64,000 nucleotides of DNA from Lewinella sp. 4G2 (GTDB lineage Bacteria > Bacteroidota > Bacteroidia > Chitinophagales > Saprospiraceae), in assembly GCF_001625015.1 (NCBI RefSeq), contig NZ_LVWJ02000014.1:2046001-2110000 (forward strand), in the 5' to 3' direction. Positions 17,277-24,929 of this stretch are shown here, piece by piece (the stretch's first letter is position 1; the number at the start of each line of letters is the position of its first letter). Under the pieces are notes generated by a model. That model saw nothing but the letters and a program-made list of their open reading frames with translations, did not search any database and was not told the DNA's origin. Position numbers and translations under genes: made by a program.

Positions 17277-19367
17277 ATGACTAGACTTTACCTACTTCTT
17301 ACGTTTACCCTTGTCACCACCTTTCTTGCCGCCCAGTGCTACAGCCCCATGCAACTGCGTGAACGGCTGGAAGACAGTGACGTCCTCGCCATTGGCCAGG
17401 TGGTGGAATCCGAGCCGTTCTTCAACAATTACGGCGAGATCTACACCAAACATACCCTGGCGGTGGACCGCATCAGCGTGGACCGTGAAGAACCCCGGGA
17501 GGTGATTGATACCCTCTTTTTCTTCACCATGGGCGGCCGGATCAACGAAGAGCAACTGATCGTTTATCCTAGCCTGCGCGGTATCGGCGACGCCGAAGGC
17601 CTCTTCATGTTACGCCGCTACGTCGGTGACCGGGTAGATGGCAGCGAAATGCTCCAGCCCGTAGCCGTCCACGAAAGCCTGTTGCCCTACGACCGCCGGA
17701 TCGGCATGTTCCTGGACGGAACCGACACAATCGGAGGAATGGATGACTTGGTGCAAGTGCTCGGCCTGGACGTCCCGATGACGCAGGTATCCAAACGATC
17801 TTTTCGGGCCCAGACGGCCACTGAGAAAATGATGAACCCCAGCATTACCGGTATCTCGCCGCGCAACGTAAGCGCCGGTATTGGCGACGTGATTACGCTG
17901 ACGGGTACCAATTTCGGAGCCACCCGTGGCGCCGTGTTTTTTGACAGCCCCGACGATGGCCCCGGCGGCTCCTTCACCGGCGCGGGTTCGGATGACATCA
18001 TTTCCTGGTCCAATACCAGCATCCGCGTACGGGTGGTGTCCGAAGCGGGTAGCGGCCAAGTGATTGTGCGGACGGCAGCGGGCGCTCAATCCGGCGCCAG
18101 CCCCACCATCGACGTGGATTTTGCGGTGACCAACCTCAGGATATCCAACGGCAGCGTCGTGACGCCCCTGCTGATTGATGATATGGCCGACGGCGACGGT
18201 GGCTACACTTTCGCGGTCAACAACTCTACGGCCAACGGCGGCCGCTCCCTCGAAGACGACGGCCCCGCCCGTGCCGCCCTCGAACGGGCCATCCGGACGT
18301 GGCAGGTAGCCGGCGACTTCAGTGTTTACCTGGAAGGCACTACTTCCGTTCAACTTCCTGCCCGCGAGGACGGTGTCAACATCGTCTCCTACGGAAGTGA
18401 TGCCTATGATTTTGACCGCGAACTGGGGTCCGGAACGGTGGGCATCGCCTTTAGCTATTACAGCGCCTGCGGTTCCAGCGAATTCGAGACCATCGGCGCC
18501 GACGTGCTGTTCCGCCGCCCCGGCAACCCCAACGGGTTCGGTGGCAGCGTCAACTACAATTTCGGCCCCGGCCAGGGTTTCGGTACGGACTTTGAAAGCG
18601 TGGCTCTCCACGAATTTGGCCACGTCCACCAGCTCAAGCACGTAGCGGACCCCGCGGAAGTGATGTCCTTCCGCACCACCAACGGCACCACGCAGCGCGA
18701 GATCAGCCCCGACACGCGTGCCGGTGCCCAGTTCGTTGCCGATCTTGCCCTGCAGTATAACCCGCCCGTCATTAATTGTGGCGGCGACTTCCCGGAGGAA
18801 CGTGATTACGTGAGTTTCTCCGCCGTAAACGGAAACAGTTTACCCTTGACGTGGAATTATTTCGGCGCTGACGCAGGTGCCAAGAACGTATCCCTAACGT
18901 GGGGCACCTCCGACGAGGTGAACGCCGATTACCACCTGGTGGAACGCTCCGCTGACGGGACCAATTTTCAACCAATTGGGGAAGTAACTCCTACGGGAAG
19001 TGCCACCGAATCCGCTGATTACCTGTTCTACGACGAAGAGCCGCTCCCCGGTGATAACTACTACCGCATTACTCAGGTGGACGTTGACGGTAGTGCCCAC
19101 CGGAGCCCCGTTCGCCAGATCTCGTTCGGGGGTGAGCAGCTGTCCATTAGTGTTTATCCTAACCCGGTAGTTTCTCAGCTCAACGTGCGGAATGCCGCTA
19201 CTACCGATGGTGGTCGACTACGGATCTACAACGCCGCGGGCCGCGAGGTGCGCAGCATAGCCACAGTAGAGAGCCAAGCCGTGCATTCCATCGACGTAGC
19301 GGACCTTGCCGCCGGTCAGTACGTGCTGCGGGATGCTGCCGGTCAGACAATCCGATTCGTGCGGTAA
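17277..19367 (+). CDS. Secreted TIG-domain zinc metalloprotease with T9SS sorting domain
   Basis: A 696-aa exported protein. Residues 1-19 are a signal peptide (LYLLLTFTLVTTFLAAQ). An IPT/TIG immunoglobulin-like domain spans about 185-275 (ITGISPRNVSAGIGDVITL). A metzincin-like zinc motif H445-E-F-G-H449-V-H-Q-L-K-H455 is followed by VMSF as a likely Met-turn; the usual Gly of HExxHxxGxxH is Gln. Before it, CGSSEFETIGADVLF resembles matrixin-type proteases. About residues 530-615 form a beta-sandwich (NYHLVERSADGTNF type). The C-terminal ~75 residues (YPNPVVSQLNV ... LAAGQYVL) are a type A Por/T9SS sorting domain. It is therefore likely secreted through T9SS and either attached to the surface or released. 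A strong terminator follows. The substrate is unknown. Confidence 0.88.
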   Translation: MTRLYLLLTFTLVTTFLAAQCYSPMQLRERLEDSDVLAIGQVVESEPFFNNYGEIYTKHTLAVDRISVDREEPREVIDTLFFFTMGGRINEEQLIVYPSLRGIGDAEGLFMLRRYVGDRVDGSEMLQPVAVHESLLPYDRRIGMFLDGTDTIGGMDDLVQVLGLDVPMTQVSKRSFRAQTATEKMMNPSITGISPRNVSAGIGDVITLTGTNFGATRGAVFFDSPDDGPGGSFTGAGSDDIISWSNTSIRVRVVSEAGSGQVIVRTAAGAQSGASPTIDVDFAVTNLRISNGSVVTPLLIDDMADGDGGYTFAVNNSTANGGRSLEDDGPARAALERAIRTWQVAGDFSVYLEGTTSVQLPAREDGVNIVSYGSDAYDFDRELGSGTVGIAFSYYSACGSSEFETIGADVLFRRPGNPNGFGGSVNYNFGPGQGFGTDFESVALHEFGHVHQLKHVADPAEVMSFRTTNGTTQREISPDTRAGAQFVADLALQYNPPVINCGGDFPEERDYVSFSAVNGNSLPLTWNYFGADAGAKNVSLTWGTSDEVNADYHLVERSADGTNFQPIGEVTPTGSATESADYLFYDEEPLPGDNYYRITQVDVDGSAHRSPVRQISFGGEQLSISVYPNPVVSQLNVRNAATTDGGRLRIYNAAGREVRSIATVESQAVHSIDVADLAAGQYVLRDAAGQTIRFVR

Positions 19368-19397
19368 TTTGGATAAGGACATTTGGCTAACCACAAG

Positions 19398-19436
19398 GCG
19401 CCCCCATCCTGGTCTTCCGGGATAGGGGCGCTTTTT
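19398..19436 (+). terminator. Rho-independent terminator after the metalloprotease gene
   Basis: GCGCCCCCATCC ... GGATAGGGGCGC forms a strong GC-rich stem directly followed by CTTTTT, 31 bp after the stop codon. Confidence 0.85.
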
Positions 19437-19563
19437 GCGTAGGGACATAGGCTTCAGAACGGCAAATGCCCTCTTTTGCTCCATAAAAAGAGACCGTTCA
19501 TCGAAAACGGGGTGTCATTCACCCTGGCCTGGTGTTTCTTTGCGTCAGCATTAAATTAAGATT

Positions 19564-21351
19564 ATGCCCAATTTCATTAAAATCCTCTTCGGCTCCTGCC
19601 TCGGTACCCTTCTCGCGCTCGGCGTCCTGTTTTTCCTGTTCTTCTCCGTGATCGCCGGCCTGGCCAATGCGGACAAGGAGGAGCCCGAAATTAAAGCCAA
19701 TTCCCTGCTGGAACTGGACCTGACTACCGTCCCCGAACTAACGGGTAACCAACCCATGGATCAATTTTCCTTTGAGTTGGACAGCGACGGCGCACTGGGC
19801 CTGCACGACATCGTCCGGGCCATCGAGAAAGCGGAGAAGGATGATGACATCAAAGGCATCTACCTGAACAGTATGACCCAGGCGGGCGGCTTCACTAAGC
19901 TCCGGGCAATTCGGGAAGCACTAGCGAGCTTCCGCGCGGCGGGCAAGTTCGTCGTCAGCTACGCCCCCGCTTACGAGCAAAATGCTTACTACCTGGCCAG
20001 CGCCGGTGACGAAGTATACGTTGGCCCACTCGGCGTGGTGGATTTCCGCGGCCTTGGCGCCGAGATCCCCTTCTATAAAAATATGCTCGACAAGATCGGT
20101 GTTCGCTTCGAGGTATTCTACGCCGGCAACTTCAAGAGCGCCACGGAGCCCTACCGCCTGACGGAGATCAGCGACTCCAACCGCCTCCAGACCCGCGAAT
20201 ACCTGACTGGCCTCTGGAATATGATGAGCGAAGACATCGCCGCAACTCGCAATCTCGAACCCGCCACCGTACGTGGGTTCGCGAACCAGCTAACCGGCTG
20301 GCGTGGCGAGGAAGCCGTTGAGGCAGGTCTGATTGATGGCGTCTTCCGACGCAATGAGGTGGACGCCCGCCTCCGCGAACGCTTGGGCCTCCAAAAGCAC
20401 GAGAAGATCGAGAGGGTGTCAATCGACGACTACTTCGACGCCCGTTTGAAGAAGCTGAAGGGCAAGGACGATGAGGTCGCCGTCCTCTTCGCCGAAGGCA
20501 CCATCATTGACGGTAAAGCCGAGCCCGGTGGTATCGGAGATAAGAACTACGTCAAGGTCATCGACAAACTCGCTGAGGATGATGACGTGAAAGCAGTCGT
20601 TCTCCGCGTCAACAGTGGCGGTGGTAGTGCGAGCAGCTCCGAAAACATCTGGTACGCCTTCGAAAAGCTTAAGGATACGGGCAAGCCGCTCGTCGTTAGC
20701 ATGGGCAGCGTGGCCGCAAGTGGTGGTTACTACATCGCTGCCGGGGCGGATTCAATTTTCGCCGAACCCTCCACCATTACTGGTTCCATTGGGGTATTTA
20801 CCATGTTCCCCATGGTGGACGAGTTGATGAACGACAAGTTGGGCATCAACTTCGATACCGTTAATACCGCTCAGTATTCCAACGCCTTCAGCCCCTTCCG
20901 TCCATTACAGGAGGGCGCCAAGGAGGTGTTGACGGACCGCACAAAAATGATCTACGAGACCTTCTTGGACCGCGTTGCCGAAGGCCGTCCGGGAATGAAC
21001 AAAGAGCAGGTGCGCCGCGCTGCTGGTGGCCGGGTCTACACGGGCGTACGTGCGCTGGAGATCGGCCTGGTCGATCGGCTGGGTGATCTGGACGATGCCA
21101 TTGCCTCCGCCGCCACTCTGGCTGGCCTAGATCAGGACGATATCTCCGTGGGCCAGTACCCGAAAGTAAAGTCGCCCATCGAACAACTTATTGAAACCTA
21201 CCTTGGGGAGGACGCGTTGCCGCCTTCCGTTGGTGCTTCCGTCGTACGCAAGCAGTTGGGCGAGCAAAACTACCAGCACTTTGAGTTGTTGCGGGATATG
21301 AGCCAGATGAATAAGGCTCAGTGCCGTTTGCCGGTGGTGATCAACTTCTAG
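19564..21351 (+). CDS. sppA: Signal peptide peptidase SppA (67-kDa type)
   Basis: A 595-aa membrane-anchored Ser/Lys protease that degrades cleaved signal peptides. The N-terminal membrane anchor spans about residues 8-33. Two tandem ClpP/crotonase-like halves follow, as in E. coli SppA: the first half carries the general-base Lys in AGNFKSATEPYR (K191), the second the nucleophile Ser in GSVAASGGYYIA (S386). The length and spacing match the long SppA form. The ATG at 19564 directly precedes the anchor; TTTCTTTG, close to a -7 box, lies about 20 nt upstream. It is a single gene flanked by terminators. Confidence 0.95.
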   Translation: MPNFIKILFGSCLGTLLALGVLFFLFFSVIAGLANADKEEPEIKANSLLELDLTTVPELTGNQPMDQFSFELDSDGALGLHDIVRAIEKAEKDDDIKGIYLNSMTQAGGFTKLRAIREALASFRAAGKFVVSYAPAYEQNAYYLASAGDEVYVGPLGVVDFRGLGAEIPFYKNMLDKIGVRFEVFYAGNFKSATEPYRLTEISDSNRLQTREYLTGLWNMMSEDIAATRNLEPATVRGFANQLTGWRGEEAVEAGLIDGVFRRNEVDARLRERLGLQKHEKIERVSIDDYFDARLKKLKGKDDEVAVLFAEGTIIDGKAEPGGIGDKNYVKVIDKLAEDDDVKAVVLRVNSGGGSASSSENIWYAFEKLKDTGKPLVVSMGSVAASGGYYIAAGADSIFAEPSTITGSIGVFTMFPMVDELMNDKLGINFDTVNTAQYSNAFSPFRPLQEGAKEVLTDRTKMIYETFLDRVAEGRPGMNKEQVRRAAGGRVYTGVRALEIGLVDRLGDLDDAIASAATLAGLDQDDISVGQYPKVKSPIEQLIETYLGEDALPPSVGASVVRKQLGEQNYQHFELLRDMSQMNKAQCRLPVVINF

Positions 21352-21385
21352 TCTAACGCGCTACAACTTCCAGTATTGAAACACT

Positions 21386-21420
21386 AAGCAGGTGGTTCCT
21401 CCGCGGAGGGCCACCTGCTT
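21386..21420 (+). terminator. Hairpin terminator after sppA
   Basis: AAGCAGGTGG ... CCACCTGCTT gives a perfect 10-bp stem 34 bp after the sppA stop. The T-run is poor (TTATCTTT). The 3' end of the stem overlaps the putative promoter of the next gene. Confidence 0.65.
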
Positions 21421-21427
21421 ATCTTTG
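21420..21427 (+). promoter_or_regulatory. Possible -7 box (TATCTTTG) for the DUF4293 gene
   Basis: TATCTTTG is an exact TAnnTTTG match 23 nt upstream of the start codon and begins on the last base of the sppA terminator hairpin. The -33 region would lie inside the hairpin and shows no TTG. Confidence 0.4.
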
Positions 21428-21450
21428 CGGCCAAACCAAAATTTACTGCC

Positions 21451-21882
21451 ATGCTCCAACGTATTCAGTCCGTATTTCTCTTTCTCGGCGCGGGTTCCGT
21501 CTTTGGCCTTTTCGCGGCAGACGCAGCGGATACGGCAGCTCCCGTACCGGAAAGCACTCTCTTTGCCGATGCGCAGTTTACGCTTTTTGATGACCCGGTC
21601 CTGCTGGGCGTATTCGGTTTAGCTGGTCTTTTATTACTGGTGACGATCTTTCTTTTTAACAACCGGAAGCTGCAAATGAACCTGACTTTGGCGGGTATCG
21701 TATTGGTCCTCATTGGCGCTGCCTACGGTGCCTTCCGGTTCTTTTCCGACGTTGCTGCTGGTAACGCTACGCCGGATTTTGGCCTCGTTTTACCCCTGTT
21801 AGCCATCGTTTTTGCCTGGCTGGCTCGCACAAACATCAATAAGGACGAGAAACTGGTGCGCAGCGCGGATCGGCTTCGCTAA
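21451..21882 (+). CDS. DUF4293-family membrane protein
   Basis: A 143-aa protein with four predicted transmembrane helices (about residues 8-24, 50-68, 76-94 and 107-124). It begins with MLQRIQSVFLFLG, the characteristic start of DUF4293 proteins, which are widespread in Bacteroidota and without known function. The loop after the first helix is acidic (LFADAQFTLFDDP) and the C-terminus is basic and cytosolic. It lies alone between a terminator and mscL. The family call is confident from the N-terminal motif and topology; no function can be given. Confidence 0.85.
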   Translation: MLQRIQSVFLFLGAGSVFGLFAADAADTAAPVPESTLFADAQFTLFDDPVLLGVFGLAGLLLLVTIFLFNNRKLQMNLTLAGIVLVLIGAAYGAFRFFSDVAAGNATPDFGLVLPLLAIVFAWLARTNINKDEKLVRSADRLR

Positions 21883-22063
21883 CCATTTTACGTGCTGGCT
21901 AGGAGCATCTGGCGCTGCCGCGGGTGCCGGGTGAATAGGGTAGGGGAGGCGCGGCCAGCGTAAGACTACATTTTGTTATTTGGCGGGTGTAGTATTAGTT
22001 TTATACGGAACTTTTAACCGTAGTAAAGGGGCTGCTCTCAACCCACTACACAAAACTGATACC

Positions 22064-22474
22064 ATGTTACAGGAATTCAAGGCCTTCATTATGAAGGGCA
22101 ACGTGCTCGAGTTAGCCGTGGCCGTCATCATCGCCGGAGCCTTCGGCGCCATCGTTACCTCCATGACGGCGGACATCATTATGCCCATCGTAGGCCTCGT
22201 AGTTGGCGGTGTTGACTTTACAGAACTGGCCATCCAGCTTTCTCCGGACGTCGTTGCGGCGGACGGCACCGTCACCGAAGGCGCAGCCATTCGCTACGGT
22301 ATCTTCATTCAGCGGGTGATTGACTTCCTGATCGTAGCCTTTATTGTGTTCATGATCGTCCGCAGCTACAATAAGATGACGGCACCCAAGGTGGTGGAGC
22401 CCGCTCCGGACCCCGGCCCCACTGAGAAGGACATTCTGATTGAGATTCGGGACCAATTGGCGAAGCGTCCCTAA
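22064..22474 (+). CDS. mscL: Large-conductance mechanosensitive channel MscL
   Basis: A 136-aa homopentameric inner-membrane channel that opens under membrane tension to release osmolytes. TM1 contains GNVLELAVAVIIAGAFGAIVTS (about residues 12-33) with the conserved hydrophobic gate. A periplasmic loop carries the insertion DVVAADGTVTEGAAIRYG, and TM2 is IFIQRVIDFLIVAFIVFMIVRSYN. The C-terminal helix KDILIEIRDQLAKRP is standard. The ATG at 22064 gives the conserved MLQEFKAFIMKGN start; a longer frame from 21980 adds 28 unrelated residues. A terminator hairpin follows. Confidence 0.97.
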   Translation: MLQEFKAFIMKGNVLELAVAVIIAGAFGAIVTSMTADIIMPIVGLVVGGVDFTELAIQLSPDVVAADGTVTEGAAIRYGIFIQRVIDFLIVAFIVFMIVRSYNKMTAPKVVEPAPDPGPTEKDILIEIRDQLAKRP

Positions 22475-22519
22475 TCGCTTTGCTGGATAAATTCCGGTAA
22501 TTCAAGTTTACGCTTTTAG

Positions 22520-22569
22520 AATGGGCGGTAGACCATGGTTTCGGCCGGTCTTCCGCCCATTTTCATTTT
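22520..22569 (+). terminator. Terminator after mscL
   Basis: AATGGGCGG-T-AGACC ... GGTCT-T-CCGCCCATT is a long stem with one internal mismatch, followed by TTTCATTTTG. It lies 45 bp past the mscL stop and about 100 bp before the ABC transporter start. Confidence 0.75.
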
Positions 22570-22665
22570 GCATCGCACCTGCGGCAGCGCCCAAATTTGC
22601 TTTTGCACGCTTGCCTACCCCGCGCGATGAGCAACCTTTCCGGCGGCTGATCGCTTTACGAGTGC

Positions 22666-24498
22666 ATGGCGAAGCAACGAAAGGGGAAGGACCAGCAGGA
22701 AGCACCTACCTGGCGCGAACAGGCGGCGGCGCTCAAAAACATTCCCCCTTTTCTCAAACTGATCTGGGCGGCGGATGCGCGGCTTACGCTGGCTAACATT
22801 TTGCTGAGGATACTGCAGGCGGCGTTGCCCACTGCTATTCTCTACGTGGGAAAGCTGATCATCGATGAAGTGATCCTGCTACTGGATGGTGGTGGCGACC
22901 TCGACTTCCTGTGGCAGATGGTGGCCGTGGAATTCGCCCTGGCGCTGGCTTCGGACCTGCTTTCCCGCGCCATTACCTTGGTTGACAGCCTGCTGACCGA
23001 TCTGATCAGCAACCGGACCAGCGTCGACATCATGCGCCATGCGGCGACGTTGGACCTCTACCAGTTTGAAGACGCGGAGTTCTACGACAAAATGGAGCGC
23101 GCCCGCCGCCAAACTTCGGGGCGGAGCACGCTGATGAGCCAACTCCTGGCGCAGTTCCAAAGCCTGATCGCCATTGTCGTGCTCGGTGCTTCCGTCATTC
23201 CTTTTAACCCCTGGCTCATTCTGCTACTTATCGTGGCGGTGATTCCAAGCTTCATCCAGGAGAACTACTTCAACCAACGCAAGTACAGCCTGACGCGTAG
23301 CTGGACGCCCGAACGCCGGGAACTGGACTACCTGCGCTACCTGGGTGCTAGCGACATCACGGCCAAGGAGGTAAAGATCTTTGGTTTGGCGGACTTCATC
23401 ACCAATCGCTTCGACGAGCTTTCGATGAAGTATTACTACGCCAACCGCAAACTGGCCGTCAATCGGGCGGGGTGGGGGGCCTTCTTCAGCGGTATCAGTT
23501 CCATCACTTACTACGGGGCCTACGTCCTGATCATTCTCCAGGCGGTGAACGGGCAGATCAGCGTGGGTACGTTGACGTTCCTCGCGGGCGCCTTCCGCCG
23601 GATGCAGCAGGGTTTACGGACGATCCTTTCACGAGTGGCTACCATTGGAGAAAATGCACTTTACCTCCAGGACCTGTTCGATTTCTTTCGGATCGTGCCT
23701 TCCATTAAGGATTTGGAGGGGGCTACATCCTTTCCAGCAACCATCCTTGAGGGCTGGCAATTTGAAAACGTCAGCTTCCGCTATCCGGGGGCGGAGCGGT
23801 ATGCAATCAAGAATTTGTCGTTCGTTTTGCCTGTTGGCACAAAGCTCGCCCTGGTGGGTGAAAATGGAGCGGGTAAGACTACGCTAGTGAAACTGCTGGC
23901 CCGACTGTACGAACCCACTGAAGGCCGCATTCTACTTGACGGTAGAGACCTGAGAGAGTATAAATTGGAAGAGCTACGCGAGCACGTCGGGGTGATTTTT
24001 CAGGACTTTTTTCGGTACCAACTAACCGCTCGGGAGAACATTGCCGTAGGCCGAATTCAGGAATTGGAAAACCAGGAAGCGATCGAGGAAAGCGCCGAGA
24101 AATCGCTGGCCGCTGAGGTGGTGGCCAGCTTGCCGGAGCACTATGACCAGCTGCTTGGCCGCCGTTTCGCCGGAGCTATGGATCTGAGCGGCGGGCAGTG
24201 GCAAAAAGTAGCGTTAAGCCGAGCCTATATCCGCGATGCCAGCCTGCTGATCCTCGATGAACCGACTAGTGCTCTGGACGCCAGGGCGGAGTTTGAAGTG
24301 TTCGAACGCTTTACCGAACTCATCAAAGGGAAAAGCGCCGTCATCATCAGCCACCGCTTCAGTACAGTACGAATGGCCGATAAAATTTTATTCCTGGAGA
24401 ACGGCGGTTTGTTGGAGGAGGGTACCCACGAGGAGCTGACTGGCCGGGGTGGGCGCTACGCCGAACTCTTTGAGTTACAGGCGAAAGGGTACCAATAG
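22666..24498 (+). CDS. ABC exporter half-transporter (permease-ATPase fusion)
   Basis: A 610-aa ABC type-IV exporter half (MsbA/ATM-like) that would work as a dimer. The N-terminal transmembrane domain (about residues 30-330) has six predicted helices. The nucleotide-binding domain has Walker A GENGAGKT (398-405), Q-loop FQDFF, ABC signature LSGGQ (507-511), Walker B SLLILDEPTSALD (D531, E532) and switch His in ISHRF. The substrate cannot be read from the sequence; lipid, peptide or drug export are all possible. The ATG at 22666 lies shortly after the mscL terminator. The giant adhesin gene begins 432 bp downstream, but that gap carries its own promoter-like box, so co-transcription is doubtful. 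Confidence 0.92.
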   Translation: MAKQRKGKDQQEAPTWREQAAALKNIPPFLKLIWAADARLTLANILLRILQAALPTAILYVGKLIIDEVILLLDGGGDLDFLWQMVAVEFALALASDLLSRAITLVDSLLTDLISNRTSVDIMRHAATLDLYQFEDAEFYDKMERARRQTSGRSTLMSQLLAQFQSLIAIVVLGASVIPFNPWLILLLIVAVIPSFIQENYFNQRKYSLTRSWTPERRELDYLRYLGASDITAKEVKIFGLADFITNRFDELSMKYYYANRKLAVNRAGWGAFFSGISSITYYGAYVLIILQAVNGQISVGTLTFLAGAFRRMQQGLRTILSRVATIGENALYLQDLFDFFRIVPSIKDLEGATSFPATILEGWQFENVSFRYPGAERYAIKNLSFVLPVGTKLALVGENGAGKTTLVKLLARLYEPTEGRILLDGRDLREYKLEELREHVGVIFQDFFRYQLTARENIAVGRIQELENQEAIEESAEKSLAAEVVASLPEHYDQLLGRRFAGAMDLSGGQWQKVALSRAYIRDASLLILDEPTSALDARAEFEVFERFTELIKGKSAVIISHRFSTVRMADKILFLENGGLLEEGTHEELTGRGGRYAELFELQAKGYQ

Positions 24499-24504
24499 CA
24501 GGGC

Positions 24505-24538
24505 GTTAAAAGAAATTTTAACTTATGTGGATTTTTAA
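24505..24538 (+). terminator. Weak A/T-rich hairpin after the ABC exporter
   Basis: GTTAAAA-GAAA-TTTTAAC is a perfect 7-bp stem 7 nt after the stop codon, followed by a loose T-rich stretch (GGATTTTTAA). It is weak but well placed. The rest of the 24499-24929 gap holds no recognisable gene and is more A/T rich than its surroundings. Confidence 0.45.
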
Positions 24539-24717
24539 TATATGGTACCAAACGATGTTTGGCCGCCGCTAAAAACGTACAGATTATTGTGAGAATTGTG
24601 CGCTTATCGGGTGACTAAAGTAAGTGGACCCCGTCTCCAGAAAGAAGCAACTGTACAAAAGTCAACGGCAACAATTGGTTATCTAGCCCACGACCTGTAA
24701 GGGTAGCATATTATTGT

Positions 24718-24725
24718 TACCTTCG
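24718..24725 (+). promoter_or_regulatory. Possible -7 box (TACCTTCG) for the giant adhesin gene
   Basis: This is the third copy of the octamer found before mutS and the GT39 gene. It lies 204 nt upstream of the chosen start of the giant frame, leaving a long leader; the exact transcription start is unknown. Confidence 0.35.
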
Positions 24726-24929
24726 TACGGAATTTTTTAGAACAGGTAATCTCTGAAACACGGCACGGGCATTTGGTTCAACTCATAAGCCCAACTTAGT
24801 CAGATTAATTTCACGGTTTTTCTACGATTACACTGCGAATGCCGGGCTTGTCCGGATGTATTGAGACACATGAACAACATCGACTTTAACAACAACGACT
24901 TTCCACATCGTCTACACAACTCTTCTAGT

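Noticed and set aside
21980..22063. Longer MscL start at 21980
   Set aside because: MscL proteins start right before the MLQEFKAFIMKGN helix; the extension is not conserved-looking.
24870..24929. Upstream in-frame ATG for the giant adhesin
   Set aside because: It would put 20 polar residues in front of the signal peptide; the ATG at 24930 gives a normal export signal. It cannot be fully excluded.
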